64,000 nt of DNA from Pseudomonas sp. Seg1. Lineage in GTDB: Bacteria; Pseudomonadota; Gammaproteobacteria; Pseudomonadales; Pseudomonadaceae. A program made the translations under genes and the position numbers. Below are positions 9,404 through 18,388 of the stretch, in pieces. Each line of letters begins with the position of its first letter. Positions within the stretch are counted from its first letter, which is position 1. The notes under the pieces were generated by a model. The model had not been told where the DNA came from. It searched no databases and was given only the letters and a program-made list of their open reading frames with translations. The stretch lies in assembly GCF_018326005.1 (NCBI RefSeq), contig NZ_AP021903.1, forward strand, positions 5,793,001-5,857,000. Direction: 5' to 3'.

Positions 9404-9907
9404 TCAGGTGAACAGCCACACCAGCCCCTGCATCGCCAGCCAGGCAAAGACACCGGCCAGCACGTCGTCGAGCATGATGCCAAAGCCGCCATGGACATGC
9501 CGGTCGACCCAGCGGATCGGCCAGGGCTTGAGAATGTCGAAGAAACGGAACACGAGGAAACCCGCGAGCAACCAGTACCAGCCTTCCGGCACCAGCCACA
9601 GGGTGATCCACATCCCGACCATTTCGTCCCAGACGATGCCTTCGTGGTCGTGCACCCGCAGATCGTCAGCGACCTTGCCGCACAGCCAGAAGCCGAACAG
9701 CATGGTGATGCCGAGCATCAGCCAGTATCCCCAATCGGGCAGCATCTGCCACAACGGGATAAAGGGTAGCGCAACTAGCGAGCCCCACGTGCCCGGCGCT
9801 TTCGGCAGCGTGCCGGAACCAAAGCCGAACGCGAGAAAATGCCAGGGATTGCGCCAGACCGACGGCGGCACGAATTCGGCCGGAACCTGTTTCGGGTGAT
9901 CTGTCAC
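9404..9907 (-). CDS. pgpA: Phosphatidylglycerophosphatase A
   Basis: 167 residues, the usual PgpA length. It removes phosphate from phosphatidylglycerophosphate to give phosphatidylglycerol in the inner membrane. Signatures: FGSGTLPKAPGTWGSLVALP near the N-terminus, the conserved HEGIVWDEMVGMWITL segment with acidic residues, and RFFDILKPWPIRWVDR. Several hydrophobic helices are present. Its start overlaps the thiL stop by four bases. The thiL-pgpA pair is conserved in proteobacteria. Confidence 0.96.
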   Translation of the reverse strand: MTDHPKQVPAEFVPPSVWRNPWHFLAFGFGSGTLPKAPGTWGSLVALPFIPLWQMLPDWGYWLMLGITMLFGFWLCGKVADDLRVHDHEGIVWDEMVGMWITLWLVPEGWYWLLAGFLVFRFFDILKPWPIRWVDRHVHGGFGIMLDDVLAGVFAWLAMQGLVWLFT

Positions 9908-10869
9908 GGTGTCTCCTGAAAATGTTGATAGCCCCGGATTTGCGGAGTGATGTCACGCCCCTCGCGATCCAGCAGCGCCACGCCCTGCCCCTCGGTCACA
10001 CGGCCGATCACGTGAATCGGCCAACCGCCGGCCAGCAATGCCGGCAACTCGACGGACGGTAGGGTGAAGGCCAGCACGTAATCATCGCCGCCGCTCAACG
10101 CTGCACGCTCGGCACCGCGCTGCCCGAGAAACGCCACTAATGCATCCGACAACGGCACGCGCTCGCGTTCAATCTCGAGTCGAACCTTCGACGCCAGCGC
10201 GATATGACCGCAATCGGCGAGCAAGCCGTCCGAGATATCCAGCGCTGACGTGGCTTTGCCGCGCAAGGCCTGACCGAGGGCCAGTTGCGGTTGCGGCGAC
10301 CAATAGTGGTCGAGCAATGGCTGGCCAATCTCCGGCGCGGCGTCGCGCTGGCCCAGCACCAGCGGCAATGCGCCGGCGGCATTGCCCAGCTCACCCCCGA
10401 CGCACAACAAGTCCCCCGGTTGCGCGCCGCTGCGGGTCAAGGCTTGTCCGGCGGGCACTCGACCGAACACGGTGACGGTCAGGCTCAACGGCCCACGCGT
10501 GGTATCGCCTCCGACCAGCGCGACGCCGCAGTTTTGTGCCATGCGGTTCAAACCACGGGCATAGGCCTGCAGCCACTCGGCGGTCACCGTCGGCACAGTC
10601 AGGGCAAGGGTGAAGGCAACGGGCGTGGCGCCCATGGCGGCCAGATCGCTGACCGCGACGGCCAGCGAGCGCTGACCGAGCAGAAACGGATCGCAGGGGT
10701 CGGCGAAATGCACGCCGGCCACCAGCGTATCGGTGGAAATCGCCAGCTGTTCCCCGGGAGGAACCGCCAGCAAGGCGCAGTCATCGCCGATCCCCAGTGC
10801 AACACCCTCGCCGCCCTGCGCACAAGGCGCGGCGGCGAAGAAATTGCGGATCAGCTCAAACTCGCCCAT
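9904..10869 (-). CDS. thiL: Thiamine-monophosphate kinase
   Basis: 321 residues. It phosphorylates thiamine monophosphate to thiamine diphosphate, the active cofactor. Recognised by the opening MGEFELIRNFFA, GIGDDCALL, STDTLVAGVHF, LAVAVSDLAAMGA, the GGDTTRGP magnesium/nucleotide segment and DISDGLLADCGHI. Overlaps pgpA by four bases and follows nusB by 27 bases. DXS, earlier in the window, also uses thiamine diphosphate. Confidence 0.97.
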   Translation of the reverse strand: MGEFELIRNFFAAAPCAQGGEGVALGIGDDCALLAVPPGEQLAISTDTLVAGVHFADPCDPFLLGQRSLAVAVSDLAAMGATPVAFTLALTVPTVTAEWLQAYARGLNRMAQNCGVALVGGDTTRGPLSLTVTVFGRVPAGQALTRSGAQPGDLLCVGGELGNAAGALPLVLGQRDAAPEIGQPLLDHYWSPQPQLALGQALRGKATSALDISDGLLADCGHIALASKVRLEIERERVPLSDALVAFLGQRGAERAALSGGDDYVLAFTLPSVELPALLAGGWPIHVIGRVTEGQGVALLDREGRDITPQIRGYQHFQETP

Positions 10870-10896
10870 GGCTGAGACAAAGAGTTCAAGCGCCGA

Positions 10897-11397
10897 TCAG
10901 CGCTTGAACGCCTTCACTTCAGCTTCACGCAGGCGCGGAGCCAGCTTGTCGAGTACGCCGTTGACGAACTTGTGGCCGTCGGTCGAACCGAACACTTTGG
11001 CCAGCTCGATACCTTCGTTGATCACAACGCGGTACGGCACGTCGACGCGCTTGAGCAGCTCCCAGGTGGACAGGCGCAGAACGGCCAGTTCAACCGGGTC
11101 CAGCTCTTCGATCGCCAGATCCAGGCAAGGCGTCAGGGCGTTGTCGATTTCGGTCTTGAACTGCGGAACCCCGTGGAGGATTTCGCGGAAGTAAGCACCG
11201 TCGACATCAGTGAAATCGTTATCAACGCGGAACTGCGCTTCGATCTCGTTCAGCGATTGCCGAGCCATGTGCCACTGGTACAGCGCTTGAGTCGCGAGCT
11301 GACGGGCTTCGCGACGCTTGACGCTTTTCGAGGGCTTGCCGGCATCCGCAGGTTTTGGATCGCGCGGGTTGAAACGATCGCTTTCGTCGCTAATCAC
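10897..11397 (-). CDS. nusB: Transcription antitermination factor NusB
   Basis: 166 residues. NusB binds boxA RNA with NusE (S10) and helps RNA polymerase read through rRNA operons. Family residues: [17 protein letters not shown] at the start of the helical fold, [22 protein letters not shown] and [32 protein letters not shown]. The N-terminus has ~25 polar residues before the fold ([15 protein letters not shown]), common in pseudomonads. Start overlaps the ribH stop by four bases. Confidence 0.97.
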   Translation of the reverse strand: MISDESDRFNPRDPKPADAGKPSKSVKRREARQLATQALYQWHMARQSLNEIEAQFRVDNDFTDVDGAYFREILHGVPQFKTEIDNALTPCLDLAIEELDPVELAVLRLSTWELLKRVDVPYRVVINEGIELAKVFGSTDGHKFVNGVLDKLAPRLREAEVKAFKR

Positions 11398-11870
11398 TTG
11401 GCCTCCAACTGCGCCAGCAGGCTGACCATTTCCAGAGCGGACAGGGCAGCTTCGGCACCTTTGTTACCGGCCTTGGTGCCGGAACGTTCGATGGCTTGCT
11501 CGATGGAATCAACGGTCAGGACGCCGAACGCGACCGGTACGCCGAACTCCATGGACACCTGGGCCAGACCCTTGGTGCACTCGCCTGCTACGTATTCGAA
11601 GTGCGGAGTGCCGCCACGAATGACTGCGCCGAGGGCGATGATGGCTGCGAACTCACCTTTCTGGGCGACTTTCTGCGCGACCAGCGGGATTTCGAAGGCG
11701 CCAGGTGCGCGGATGATGGTGATGTCGCTTTCGCTCACGCCGTGGCGAACCAGGGCATCAACTGCACCGCTGACCAGGCTTTCAACAACGAAGCTGTTGA
11801 AGCGGCCCACTACCAAAGCGTAGCGGCCTTTAGGGGCGATGAAGGTACCTTCGATGGTCTTCAGGGTCAT
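11394..11870 (-). CDS. ribH: 6,7-dimethyl-8-ribityllumazine synthase
   Basis: 158 residues. It joins the RibA/RibD product with dihydroxybutanone phosphate to make lumazine, the step before riboflavin. Motifs: [20 protein letters not shown], the GAFEIP loop, [15 protein letters not shown] with the catalytic histidine, and [20 protein letters not shown]. Separated from ribBA by a 186-base gap that contains a REP repeat, and coupled to nusB by overlap. Often named ribE in Pseudomonas. Confidence 0.97.
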   Translation of the reverse strand: MTLKTIEGTFIAPKGRYALVVGRFNSFVVESLVSGAVDALVRHGVSESDITIIRAPGAFEIPLVAQKVAQKGEFAAIIALGAVIRGGTPHFEYVAGECTKGLAQVSMEFGVPVAFGVLTVDSIEQAIERSGTKAGNKGAEAALSALEMVSLLAQLEAK

Positions 11871-11928
11871 TCGTCAGTTCTCTTAAAGAGCCGGGACGCG
11901 TCTCGTACGCATCCCTCAGTGATATTAG

Positions 11929-12021
11929 CTGTGGCGAGGGGATTTATCCCCGATGGACTGCGTAGCAGTCCCAAAACAGGGGCCGCTGCGCAGCCGTCGG
12001 GGATGATTCCCCTCGCCACAA
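11929..12021. repeat. REP-type inverted repeat (GGCGAGGGGATTTATCCCC family)
   Basis: Left arm CTGTGGCGAGGGGATTTATC and right arm GGGGATGATTCCCCTCGCCA in the ribBA-ribH gap. Shorter than the other members (inner spacer reduced to about 20 bases). It would be transcribed in the middle of the rib operon. Confidence 0.85.
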
Positions 12022-12056
12022 GAATCCATGTCAACAATGCCGGAAACAACCGGTCA

Positions 12057-13148
12057 TTATTCGGAGGGCACGTATTCTACAACTTCCAGATCGAAACCGG
12101 ATATCGCATTAAATTTCATTGGCGCGCTCATCAAACGCATTTTGCGCACTCCGAGGTCACGCAGGATCTGCGAACCGGCACCGACGATGCTGTAGGTGGT
12201 CGGTTTTTTCGGCGCGGCCTGATCACCGGTTTCACGGATGTGCGCCAGCAACACGTCACCATCGAGCGGGTGACCGAGCAACAGCACCACACCGCTGCCC
12301 GCTTCGGCAACCGCAGCCATCGCGGCGCGCAGGCTCCAGCGGCCCGGTTGCTTGACCATCAGCAGGTCGCGCAGAGGGTCCATGTTGTGTACGCGAACCA
12401 GGGTCGGTTCTTCGGCGCAAACAGTGCCCAACGTCAGGGCCATGTGCACGTCGCCTTCCACCGAATCACGATAGGTCACCAGGTTGAATTGGCCCAGTTC
12501 GCTGTCCAGCGGCTGCTCGGCAATCCGCTGAACGGTACGTTCGTGGATCATCCGGTAGTGAATCAGGTCGGCGATGGTGCCGATCTTGATGTTGTGTTCG
12601 GCAGCGAAAGCTTCCAGTTCGGTGCGGCGGGACATGGTGCCGTCGTCGTTCATCACTTCGCAGATCACGCCGCTCGGCTCGAAACCGGCCATGCGCGCCA
12701 GGTCGCAAGCGGCCTCGGTGTGGCCGGCGCGAGCCAGGGTGCCACCGGCCTGTGCCATCAGCGGGAAGATGTGGCCCGGGCTGACGATGTCTTCAGCCTT
12801 GGCGTCTTTGGCGGCAGCGGCTTGCACGGTGCGTGCACGGTCGGCGGCGGAGATGCCGGTGGTCACGCCTTCGGCCGCTTCGATCGACACGGTGAACTTG
12901 GTACCGAAACCGGAACCGTTACGCGGGGCCATCAGTGGCAGCTTCAACAGTTCGCAGCGCTCGCGGCTCATCGGCATGCAGATCAGGCCACGGGCGTGCT
13001 TGGCCATGAAGTTGATGTGCGCAGCCGTGCAGCATTCGGCGGCCATGATCAGGTCGCCTTCGTTCTCGCGGTCTTCGTCATCCATGAGGATGACCATCTT
13101 GCCTTGGCGGATGTCTTCAACCAGTTCTTCGATGCTATTGAGCGCCAC
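12057..13148 (-). CDS. ribBA: 3,4-dihydroxy-2-butanone-4-phosphate synthase with degenerate GTP cyclohydrolase II half
   Basis: 363 residues. The N-terminal RibB half (about 1-205) is intact: MDDEDRENEGDLIMAAE at 22-38 and the later THPHRIFPLMA-like segment (SPGHIFPLMAQAGGTLARAGHTEA). It makes dihydroxybutanone phosphate from ribulose 5-phosphate. The C-terminal half aligns in length and order with GTP cyclohydrolase II, but the zinc site is gone: where RibA has HSECL...RCDCG this protein has VHNMDPLRDLLMVKQPGRWS, with no cysteine. So cyclohydrolase activity is not expected. Read together with ribC 16 bases upstream. Confidence 0.95.
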   Translation of the reverse strand: MALNSIEELVEDIRQGKMVILMDDEDRENEGDLIMAAECCTAAHINFMAKHARGLICMPMSRERCELLKLPLMAPRNGSGFGTKFTVSIEAAEGVTTGISAADRARTVQAAAAKDAKAEDIVSPGHIFPLMAQAGGTLARAGHTEAACDLARMAGFEPSGVICEVMNDDGTMSRRTELEAFAAEHNIKIGTIADLIHYRMIHERTVQRIAEQPLDSELGQFNLVTYRDSVEGDVHMALTLGTVCAEEPTLVRVHNMDPLRDLLMVKQPGRWSLRAAMAAVAEAGSGVVLLLGHPLDGDVLLAHIRETGDQAAPKKPTTYSIVGAGSQILRDLGVRKMRLMSAPMKFNAISGFDLEVVEYVPSE

Positions 13149-13164
13149 AAGGCACCCCCTTCAG

Positions 13165-13830
13165 TCAGGATTTGAGGTAGCCGTTGGCGGCCAGAAAGCT
13201 TTCAGTGATCGTACCGCCAGCGCTCGGCTCTGCGGCCTTGTCGCCCAAGAGCAGACGCTCCAGATAACGCGCCAGCAAGTCGACTTCCAGATTCACCCGG
13301 CGACCTGGCTTGTAGGACGCCATGATGGTTTCGCTCAGGGTGTGCGGAATGATCGTCAGCATGAATTCGGCGCCATCGACCGCGTTCACGGTCAGGCTGG
13401 TGCCGTCGACGGTGATCGAGCCTTTGTGGGCGATGTACTTGGCCAGTTCCTTCGGCGCACGGATACGAAATTCCACCGCGCGGGCATTGTCGGCGCGGGA
13501 AACGATCTCGCCGACACCGTCGACGTGACCGCTGACCAGATGCCCGCCGAGACGGGTGGTCGGCGTCAGGGCTTTTTCCAGATTGACCGGGCTGCCGCTT
13601 TTCAGGTCATTCATGGCAGTGCAGTCGAGGGTTTCGCGGCTGACGTCGGCAGCGAAACCGTCGCCCGGCAATTCAACCGCCGTCAGGCAGACGCCGTTGA
13701 CCGCGATGCTGTCGCCGAGTTTGACGTCGCTCAGGTCGAGCTTGCCGGTTGCAACATGCACCCGTACATCGCCGCCCTTTGGGGTCAGTGCACGGATACT
13801 GCCGATGGATTCGATGATGCCGGTAAACAT
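13165..13830 (-). CDS. ribC: Riboflavin synthase alpha chain
   Basis: 221 residues. It dismutates two lumazines to riboflavin. The internal duplication of the lumazine-binding fold is visible: MFTGIIESIGSIRAL with NGVCLTAVEL in the first half, and GHVDGVGEIVSRADNARA with GTSLTVNAVDG in the second half. It sits between ribD and ribBA in the same operon. Named ribE in enteric bacteria and ribC in many pseudomonads. Confidence 0.97.
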   Translation of the reverse strand: MFTGIIESIGSIRALTPKGGDVRVHVATGKLDLSDVKLGDSIAVNGVCLTAVELPGDGFAADVSRETLDCTAMNDLKSGSPVNLEKALTPTTRLGGHLVSGHVDGVGEIVSRADNARAVEFRIRAPKELAKYIAHKGSITVDGTSLTVNAVDGAEFMLTIIPHTLSETIMASYKPGRRVNLEVDLLARYLERLLLGDKAAEPSAGGTITESFLAANGYLKS

Positions 13831-13877
13831 GGGGTTCTCCTTGAGAACGAAGCCAGCGCTAACGCGATGGCCGGGAA

Positions 13878-15011
13878 TTATACGCTCGCCGATGGAACAG
13901 GGATGGCAGTGACTCGCCAGTCATCGCCAACCGCGCGAATTTCAGTGATTTTCAGCTCGGGGGCGTCCTTCATGAAGGACAGCGGCCAGTCCAGCAGCGG
14001 ACGTGCCGAGGAACCGAGAAACTTGCCGGCGATGAAGATCACGAACTCGTCGACCAGACCGAGCTGAGCAAACGCACCGGCCAGACGCGGGCCAGCCTCG
14101 ACCAACACTTCATTGACGCCACGGCCGGCCAGTTCGATCAGCAGTTGATGCAGATCGACCTGACCGTCATCGCCCGGCACGATCAGACACTCCGGACCGT
14201 TGGCGTATTGCTCTTCGACTGCCATGCACGTGGCGACCAGCGCCGGCCCAGCCTTGAAGAATGGCGCGTCGAGCGGCACCCGCAGACGACCATCAATCAG
14301 CACGCGCAATGGCGGGCGGCTCATGGCCAGCGCAGTTTGTTCGGCATCGAGGCCCAACTCGTCAGCGCGCACGGTCAGGCGGGCGCCATCGGCCAGCACC
14401 GTGTCAGCACCGGTCAGGACCACGCTGGCCTGGGCGCGCAAACGCTGCACCGCCGAACGTGCGGCCGGGCCGGTGATCCATTGGCTCTCGCCGCTCTCCA
14501 TCGCCGTGCGACCGTCGAGGCTCATGGCCAACTTGACCCGCACGAACGGCAAGCCGTGTTCCATGCGTTTCAGGAAACCTTGATTGAGCTTGCGCGCCTC
14601 ACCTTCCAGCACGCCGCTTTCGGTGGCGATACCGGCATCGGCCAAACGCTGCAAGCCACGGCCGGCCACTTGCGGGTTGGGATCGCGCATTGCTGCGACC
14701 ACACGCCCAACGCCGGCATTGACCAACGCATCGGCACACGGCGGCGTGCGGCCATGGTGGCTGCAAGGTTCCAGCGTCACGTAAGCGGTGGCGCCCCGGG
14801 CCAGTTCACCGGCGGCGCGCAAGGCGTGGACTTCGGCGTGCGGTTCGCCGGCACGTTCATGCCAGCCTTCGCCGACAATCTGCCCGTCCTTCACAATCAC
14901 GCAGCCCACACGAGGGTTGGGGTGCGTGGTGTAGTGACCTTTGCGCGCCAGTTCCAGCGCGCGGGCCATGAAATGGGCGTCGAGGATGGCCTGCTCGGCG
15001 GCGCGGGTCAT
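13878..15011 (-). CDS. ribD: Bifunctional riboflavin deaminase/reductase
   Basis: 377 residues. N-terminal deaminase domain with the zinc site HAEVHAL and [20 protein letters not shown]-terminal reductase domain from about residue 150 ([27 protein letters not shown]) ending with [15 protein letters not shown]. It carries out the second and third steps of riboflavin synthesis. ATG overlaps the nrdR stop by four bases. First rib gene of the nrdR-ribD-ribC-ribBA-ribH-nusB-thiL-pgpA order. I saw no FMN riboswitch in front. Confidence 0.97.
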   Translation of the reverse strand: MTRAAEQAILDAHFMARALELARKGHYTTHPNPRVGCVIVKDGQIVGEGWHERAGEPHAEVHALRAAGELARGATAYVTLEPCSHHGRTPPCADALVNAGVGRVVAAMRDPNPQVAGRGLQRLADAGIATESGVLEGEARKLNQGFLKRMEHGLPFVRVKLAMSLDGRTAMESGESQWITGPAARSAVQRLRAQASVVLTGADTVLADGARLTVRADELGLDAEQTALAMSRPPLRVLIDGRLRVPLDAPFFKAGPALVATCMAVEEQYANGPECLIVPGDDGQVDLHQLLIELAGRGVNEVLVEAGPRLAGAFAQLGLVDEFVIFIAGKFLGSSARPLLDWPLSFMKDAPELKITEIRAVGDDWRVTAIPVPSASV

Positions 15012-15472
15012 TCTTTCACCGGTTCGCGGGCGAGGCGGTCGATCTCTTCGCGGAACTCGTTGAGGTCCTGGAAGCGTCGGTACACCGAGGCGAAACGGAT
15101 GTAGGCCACTTCATCGAGCTTTTGCAACTCGGCCATCACCAGTTCGCCGACCACGAGGGATTTGACCTCGCGCTCGCCAGTGGCGCGCAGCTTGTGCTTG
15201 ATGTGGACCAGGGAGGATTCGAGGCGCTCGACGCTCACCGGACGTTTCTCCAGGGCGCGTTGCATACCGGCGCGGAGTTTTTCTTCGTCGAACGGTTGGC
15301 GGCTGCCGTCGGTTTTGATCAGGCGCGGCAACACCAGTTCGGCCGTCTCGAACGTCGTGAAACGTTCGCCGCAGGCCAGGCATTCACGCCGGCGGCGCAC
15401 CTGTTCGCCCTCGGCGACCAGACGCGAGTCGATGACCTTGGTGTCGTTGGCACCGCAGAAGGGACAGTGCAT
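15008..15472 (-). CDS. nrdR: Transcriptional repressor NrdR
   Basis: 154 residues from ATG 15472; the longer frame adds 19 residues before the zinc ribbon and is rejected. The N-terminal zinc ribbon [17 protein letters not shown]...[16 protein letters not shown] is complete (CxxC...CxxC). The middle ATP-cone includes [20 protein letters not shown]. NrdR senses ATP/dATP and represses ribonucleotide reductase operons. It heads the riboflavin gene block, as in most gammaproteobacteria. Confidence 0.97.
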   Translation of the reverse strand: MHCPFCGANDTKVIDSRLVAEGEQVRRRRECLACGERFTTFETAELVLPRLIKTDGSRQPFDEEKLRAGMQRALEKRPVSVERLESSLVHIKHKLRATGEREVKSLVVGELVMAELQKLDEVAYIRFASVYRRFQDLNEFREEIDRLAREPVKE

Positions 15473-15600
15473 GGTGGCTGGCAACAAAAAAAGGGAGGGC
15501 CATGGTAGCGCATCCCGGTGGCAAGACAAGCCATAGGGTTTGCGGTATACAGACGGGCATGATCGTTTGATCCATGGATTTCATTTTGCCGGAGCCGCCA

Positions 15601-16065
15601 ATGCCTTTACGTCCGCTCGTTTTGCTCAGTCTTTTCAGCCTGCTGGTGGCCTGTGGCAGCGATGCGCCCAAGCCGCAACCGCCGACGCCGGGACCTGCGC
15701 CTCAACAGGCACAGAAAAAAGCCAAGGAGGCCGCCGACCTCGGCCCGCTGCCCGCCTATCAGCGCGAATTGAGCGGCACCCTGCAAGGCGTACCAGCCGG
15801 TGCCGAAGTCGAACTGGCGCTGCTGGTGATCGATGAAAAGGATCGTCCGCAACAATTGCTCGCCAGTTCCAGCCTGATCGGCAACAACCAGATCCTGCCG
15901 TTTCGCCTGCGCTTCAACCCGGACGCGTTTCCGGCCGGGGCACGGGTTGAGCTACGCGGCCGCGCCAGCCAATCCGGCCAGTTGATCCTGCACCTGCCGT
16001 CGCAGACCATCACTCAGCCGACCACGCAGGCGCTGGGCCAACTGCAATTTGTCAAAGCACCATGA
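15601..16065 (+). CDS. YbaY-family lipoprotein
   Basis: 154 residues from ATG 15601, chosen over the in-frame ATG at 15574 because GGAG lies 6 bases before it and the lipoprotein signal then starts correctly: MPLRPLVLLSLFSLLVACGS with lipobox LVAC. After a proline-rich linker (PKPQPPTPGPAPQQAQ) comes a single beta-rich domain (LSGTLQGVPAGAEVELALLVIDE) seen in YbaY/type III secretion pilotin-like proteins. The residue after the lipidated cysteine is Gly-Ser, not Asp, so outer-membrane sorting is expected. Overlaps the methyltransferase start by four bases. Function unknown. Confidence 0.8.
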   Translation: MPLRPLVLLSLFSLLVACGSDAPKPQPPTPGPAPQQAQKKAKEAADLGPLPAYQRELSGTLQGVPAGAEVELALLVIDEKDRPQQLLASSSLIGNNQILPFRLRFNPDAFPAGARVELRGRASQSGQLILHLPSQTITQPTTQALGQLQFVKAP

Positions 16066-16715
16066 ATGCACCGCTCGACCTGCAACAGGCCTTAGGTGAA
16101 TTGCTCGGCGACGCCAGACTCAAGGCCTGTGCGTTGCCGGACACCGATTTAAAGCTGTGGCTGATCGACGGCGACAACATGGACCGCGAATTCAGTCAGG
16201 AAGAAACCCAGCGAATCCTGCACGAACCGCCGTACTGGAGTTTTTGCTGGGCCAGTGGACTGGCAGTGGCGCGTTATCTGGCCGAGTTTCCAGAATGGGT
16301 TCGTGGCAAACGCGTGCTGGATTTCGGCGCAGGGTCCGGCATCGCCGGGATTGCCGCAGTGAAGGCCGGGGCGCTGGAAGTGGTGGCCTGCGATCTCGAT
16401 CCGCTGGCGATCGCCGCGTGCCGGGCGAATGCCGAACTCAACGATGTGCAGATGAGTTATTCGACGGACTTTTTTGCCGAAGCGGATCGCTTTGATCTGA
16501 TCCTGGTGGCGGATGTGTTGTATGACCGGGAGAATCTGCCGTTGCTTGATGCGTTTCTCAGCCGTGGCCGTGAAGCGTTGGTGGCGGATTCGCGGGTTCG
16601 GGACTTTCAGCATCCTTTGTATGAGCGGATTGAGATGCTTGAGGCGATGACCTTGCCGGATCTGGCGGAGCCTGAAGAGTTTCGCCATGTCAGCCTGTAC
16701 CACGCCCGGCGCTGA
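16062..16715 (+). CDS. Class I SAM-dependent methyltransferase (COG3897-like)
   Basis: 217 residues. SAM-binding motif I VLDFGAGSGIAGIAAVKAGA, motif II acidic residue in VVACDLDPLAIAACRANAELN, and DLILVADVLYDRENL after it. The N-terminal WSFCWASGLAVARYLAEFPEWV is characteristic of the nicotinamide N-methylase/ETFB-lysine methyltransferase-like group (COG3897). Homologues are sometimes called L11 methyltransferases, which is not supported here. The substrate is likely a protein lysine or small amine; unproven. ATG overlaps the lipoprotein stop. Confidence 0.8.
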   Translation: MNAPLDLQQALGELLGDARLKACALPDTDLKLWLIDGDNMDREFSQEETQRILHEPPYWSFCWASGLAVARYLAEFPEWVRGKRVLDFGAGSGIAGIAAVKAGALEVVACDLDPLAIAACRANAELNDVQMSYSTDFFAEADRFDLILVADVLYDRENLPLLDAFLSRGREALVADSRVRDFQHPLYERIEMLEAMTLPDLAEPEEFRHVSLYHARR

Positions 16716-16724
16716 CTAAAAAGC

Positions 16725-16817
16725 ATCGCGGGCAAGCCCGCTCCCACAGTGACCGAGTCGAACCGAGATTTTGTATACGACACAGAACCCTGTGGGAGCG
16801 GGCTTGCCCGCGATGGC
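16725..16817. repeat. REP doublet (GGGAGCGGGCTTGCCCGCGAT family)
   Basis: CATCGCGGGCAAGCCCGCTC at the left, mirrored by GAGCGGGCTTGCCCGCGATG at the right, about 40 bases apart, between the methyltransferase and cnoX genes. Confidence 0.9.
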
Positions 16818-16903
16818 GTCCTCCCTGACAACTCATCTCTAACTTTCGGCCACACCCCACCAAGCCGTATAGTTGCCCCATCCACGCTTTGACGAGATCC
16901 CCC

Positions 16904-17776
16904 ATGAGTGAGCCAACGCCGTACATCTTCGACGCCACGACTGCCGATTTCGACCAGTCGGTAATCGAAGCCTCTTTCAACAAACCTGTGCTGGTGGATT
17001 TCTGGGCCGAATGGTGTGCGCCGTGCAAAGCGCTGATGCCGATGCTGCAAGGCATTGCCGAGAGCTATCAGGGCGAACTGCTGCTGGCCAAGGTCAACTG
17101 CGACATCGAGCAAGACATCGTCGCCCGCTTCGGCATTCGCAGCCTGCCGACCGTGGTGCTGTTCAAGGACGGGCAACCGGTCGACGGTTTTGCCGGGGCA
17201 CAACCGGAATCCGCCGTACGCGCCTTGCTTGAGCCGCATGTGCAGATGCCGGCGCCGGCCGCTGCCGATCCATTCGAACAGGCTCAGGCCTTGTTTGATG
17301 ACGGCCGTTTCGCCGATGCCGAAGCGGCGCTGGTGGTCATGCTCAATGAAGACAACACCAACGCCAAGGCGCTGATCCTCTACGCCCGCTGCCTGACCGA
17401 ACGCGGTGAACTGGACGAAGCGCAAACCGTGCTCGACGCGGTCAAGAGCGATGAGCACAAGGCCGCTCTGGCCGGGGCCAAGGCGCAGATCAAGTTTCTC
17501 GGCCTTGCCCGCGACCTGCCGGACGCTGCCGACCTGAAAGCGCGTTTGGCGAAAGATCCGCAGGACGATGAAGCTGTCTATCAACTGGCGATTCAGCAAC
17601 TGGCTCGTCAGCAGTACGAAGCCGCGCTGGAGGCACTGCTGAAGTTGTTCATCCGCAACCGCAGCTATGGCGAAGGTTTGCCGCACAAGACCTTGCTGCA
17701 AGTGTTCGAGTTGCTCGGTAACGATCATCCGTTGGTGAATGTGTACCGTCGCAAGGTGTTTGCCGCGCTTTATTAA
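16904..17776 (+). CDS. cnoX: CnoX/YbbN-like thioredoxin-TPR co-chaperone
   Basis: 290 residues from ATG 16904; an upstream TTG at 16889 adds only five residues. The thioredoxin domain (1 to ~110) has WAEWCAPCKALMP with Cys38 and Cys41, and RSLPTVVLFKDGQPVDGF with the cis-proline. The C-terminal half is a helical TPR-like region (AQALFDDGRFADAEAALVVM, VYQLAIQQLARQQYEAALEAL). E. coli CnoX has SxxC here and lacks redox activity, while this protein keeps a full CxxC and could be redox active. It is known as a holdase that guards proteins during oxidative stress. Confidence 0.9.
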   Translation: MSEPTPYIFDATTADFDQSVIEASFNKPVLVDFWAEWCAPCKALMPMLQGIAESYQGELLLAKVNCDIEQDIVARFGIRSLPTVVLFKDGQPVDGFAGAQPESAVRALLEPHVQMPAPAAADPFEQAQALFDDGRFADAEAALVVMLNEDNTNAKALILYARCLTERGELDEAQTVLDAVKSDEHKAALAGAKAQIKFLGLARDLPDAADLKARLAKDPQDDEAVYQLAIQQLARQQYEAALEALLKLFIRNRSYGEGLPHKTLLQVFELLGNDHPLVNVYRRKVFAALY

Positions 17777-17782
17777 GATCAA

Positions 17783-17845
17783 GAGATCGCAGCCTTCGGC
17801 AGCTTACGTCCCTCCTGTAGGAGCTGCCGCAGGCTGCGATCTTTT
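17783..17845. repeat. Inverted repeat (GATCGCAGCCTGCGGCAGCTCC family), possible bidirectional terminator
   Basis: AGATCGCAGCCTTCGGCAGC and GCTGCCGCAGGCTGCGATCT face each other across about 20 bases, and a short T-run follows (CTTTT). This is a second REP family, different from the GGGAGCTGGC cores. It lies between convergent genes (cnoX and the 118-residue unknown) and may end both transcripts. Confidence 0.75.
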
Positions 17846-17850
17846 ACGGT

Positions 17851-18207
17851 CTACTCGATCCAGCTGTAGAGCGGCGTATCTGCGCCGCTCACCACTTTCA
17901 CATCCGAACTATGGCGCAAACGCACCAACAGGCGCTTGCCTGAAACCGCGCTGCCCGTCAGCCCTTCCAGTTGTTCGAGCAGATCCGGCCCGCTGAGCTG
18001 GCCAGCCTTGCGCAGCAAATCCCTGGCGACCTGCCACAAGGCATCGTCCTGATTCAGCGGTTTCGCCACTGGCGCCGAAGCGGTTGCCGCTTGAGCGATC
18101 TGCGGCTGTGCGCCAAGGGCCGAGCCCAGCTTCGCCCAATCGCTGTCATCCAGTTCCACTGTCAAATCCACCGGCACGTCACCGACGGTTCCGCGTATCC
18201 GCAACAT
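17851..18207 (-). CDS. Conserved hypothetical protein, 118 residues
   Basis: Start ATG 18207 (MLRIRGTVGDVPVDLTVELDD) is preferred to the longer frame, whose added residues have no homology-like pattern. The N-terminus looks like two beta strands ending in an acidic turn (DDSDWAKL). A low-complexity Ala-rich linker follows (AQPQIAQAATASAPVAKP). The C-terminal part (DALWQVARDLLRKAGQLSGPDLLEQLEGLTGSAVSGKRLLVRLRHSSDVKV) is helical then stranded. No signal peptide or membrane helix. No family recognised; likely cytosolic. Confidence 0.65.
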   Translation of the reverse strand: MLRIRGTVGDVPVDLTVELDDSDWAKLGSALGAQPQIAQAATASAPVAKPLNQDDALWQVARDLLRKAGQLSGPDLLEQLEGLTGSAVSGKRLLVRLRHSSDVKVVSGADTPLYSWIE

Positions 18208-18337
18208 TGAGTTCGCTCCCGCACATTTCTGACCTGCATGCTCCCACGGGACTTGTGTAACGCCAAGCGCACCTGCATCACATGCGTCTGACACTTATCA
18301 CGCAATCATCTACATTGCTCTCTTTCCCTTGGAAAGG

Positions 18338-18388
18338 ATGCCCATGTCTTCAGGACGAAAACTGGCCTCGAAGGGAGGCCCAATCTGA
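18338..18388 (+). CDS. Possible 16-residue leader peptide, coupled to next gene
   Basis: ATG 18338 follows GGAAAGG and reads MPMSSGRKLASKGGPI before TGA, which overlaps the next gene's ATG as TGATG. The Shine-Dalgarno of the next gene (GGGAGG, 18372-18377) lies within the leader, so ribosomes reading the leader could control access to it. Expression is unproven; the arrangement could be chance. Confidence 0.35.
   Translation: MPMSSGRKLASKGGPI

Noticed and set aside
11496..14067. Long plus-strand frames across the rib genes
   Set aside because: Antisense to ribH, ribBA, ribC and ribD with all functional motifs on the minus strand.
13831..15600. FMN riboswitch for the riboflavin block
   Set aside because: Gaps before ribC, ribD and nrdR are too short or show no conserved core.
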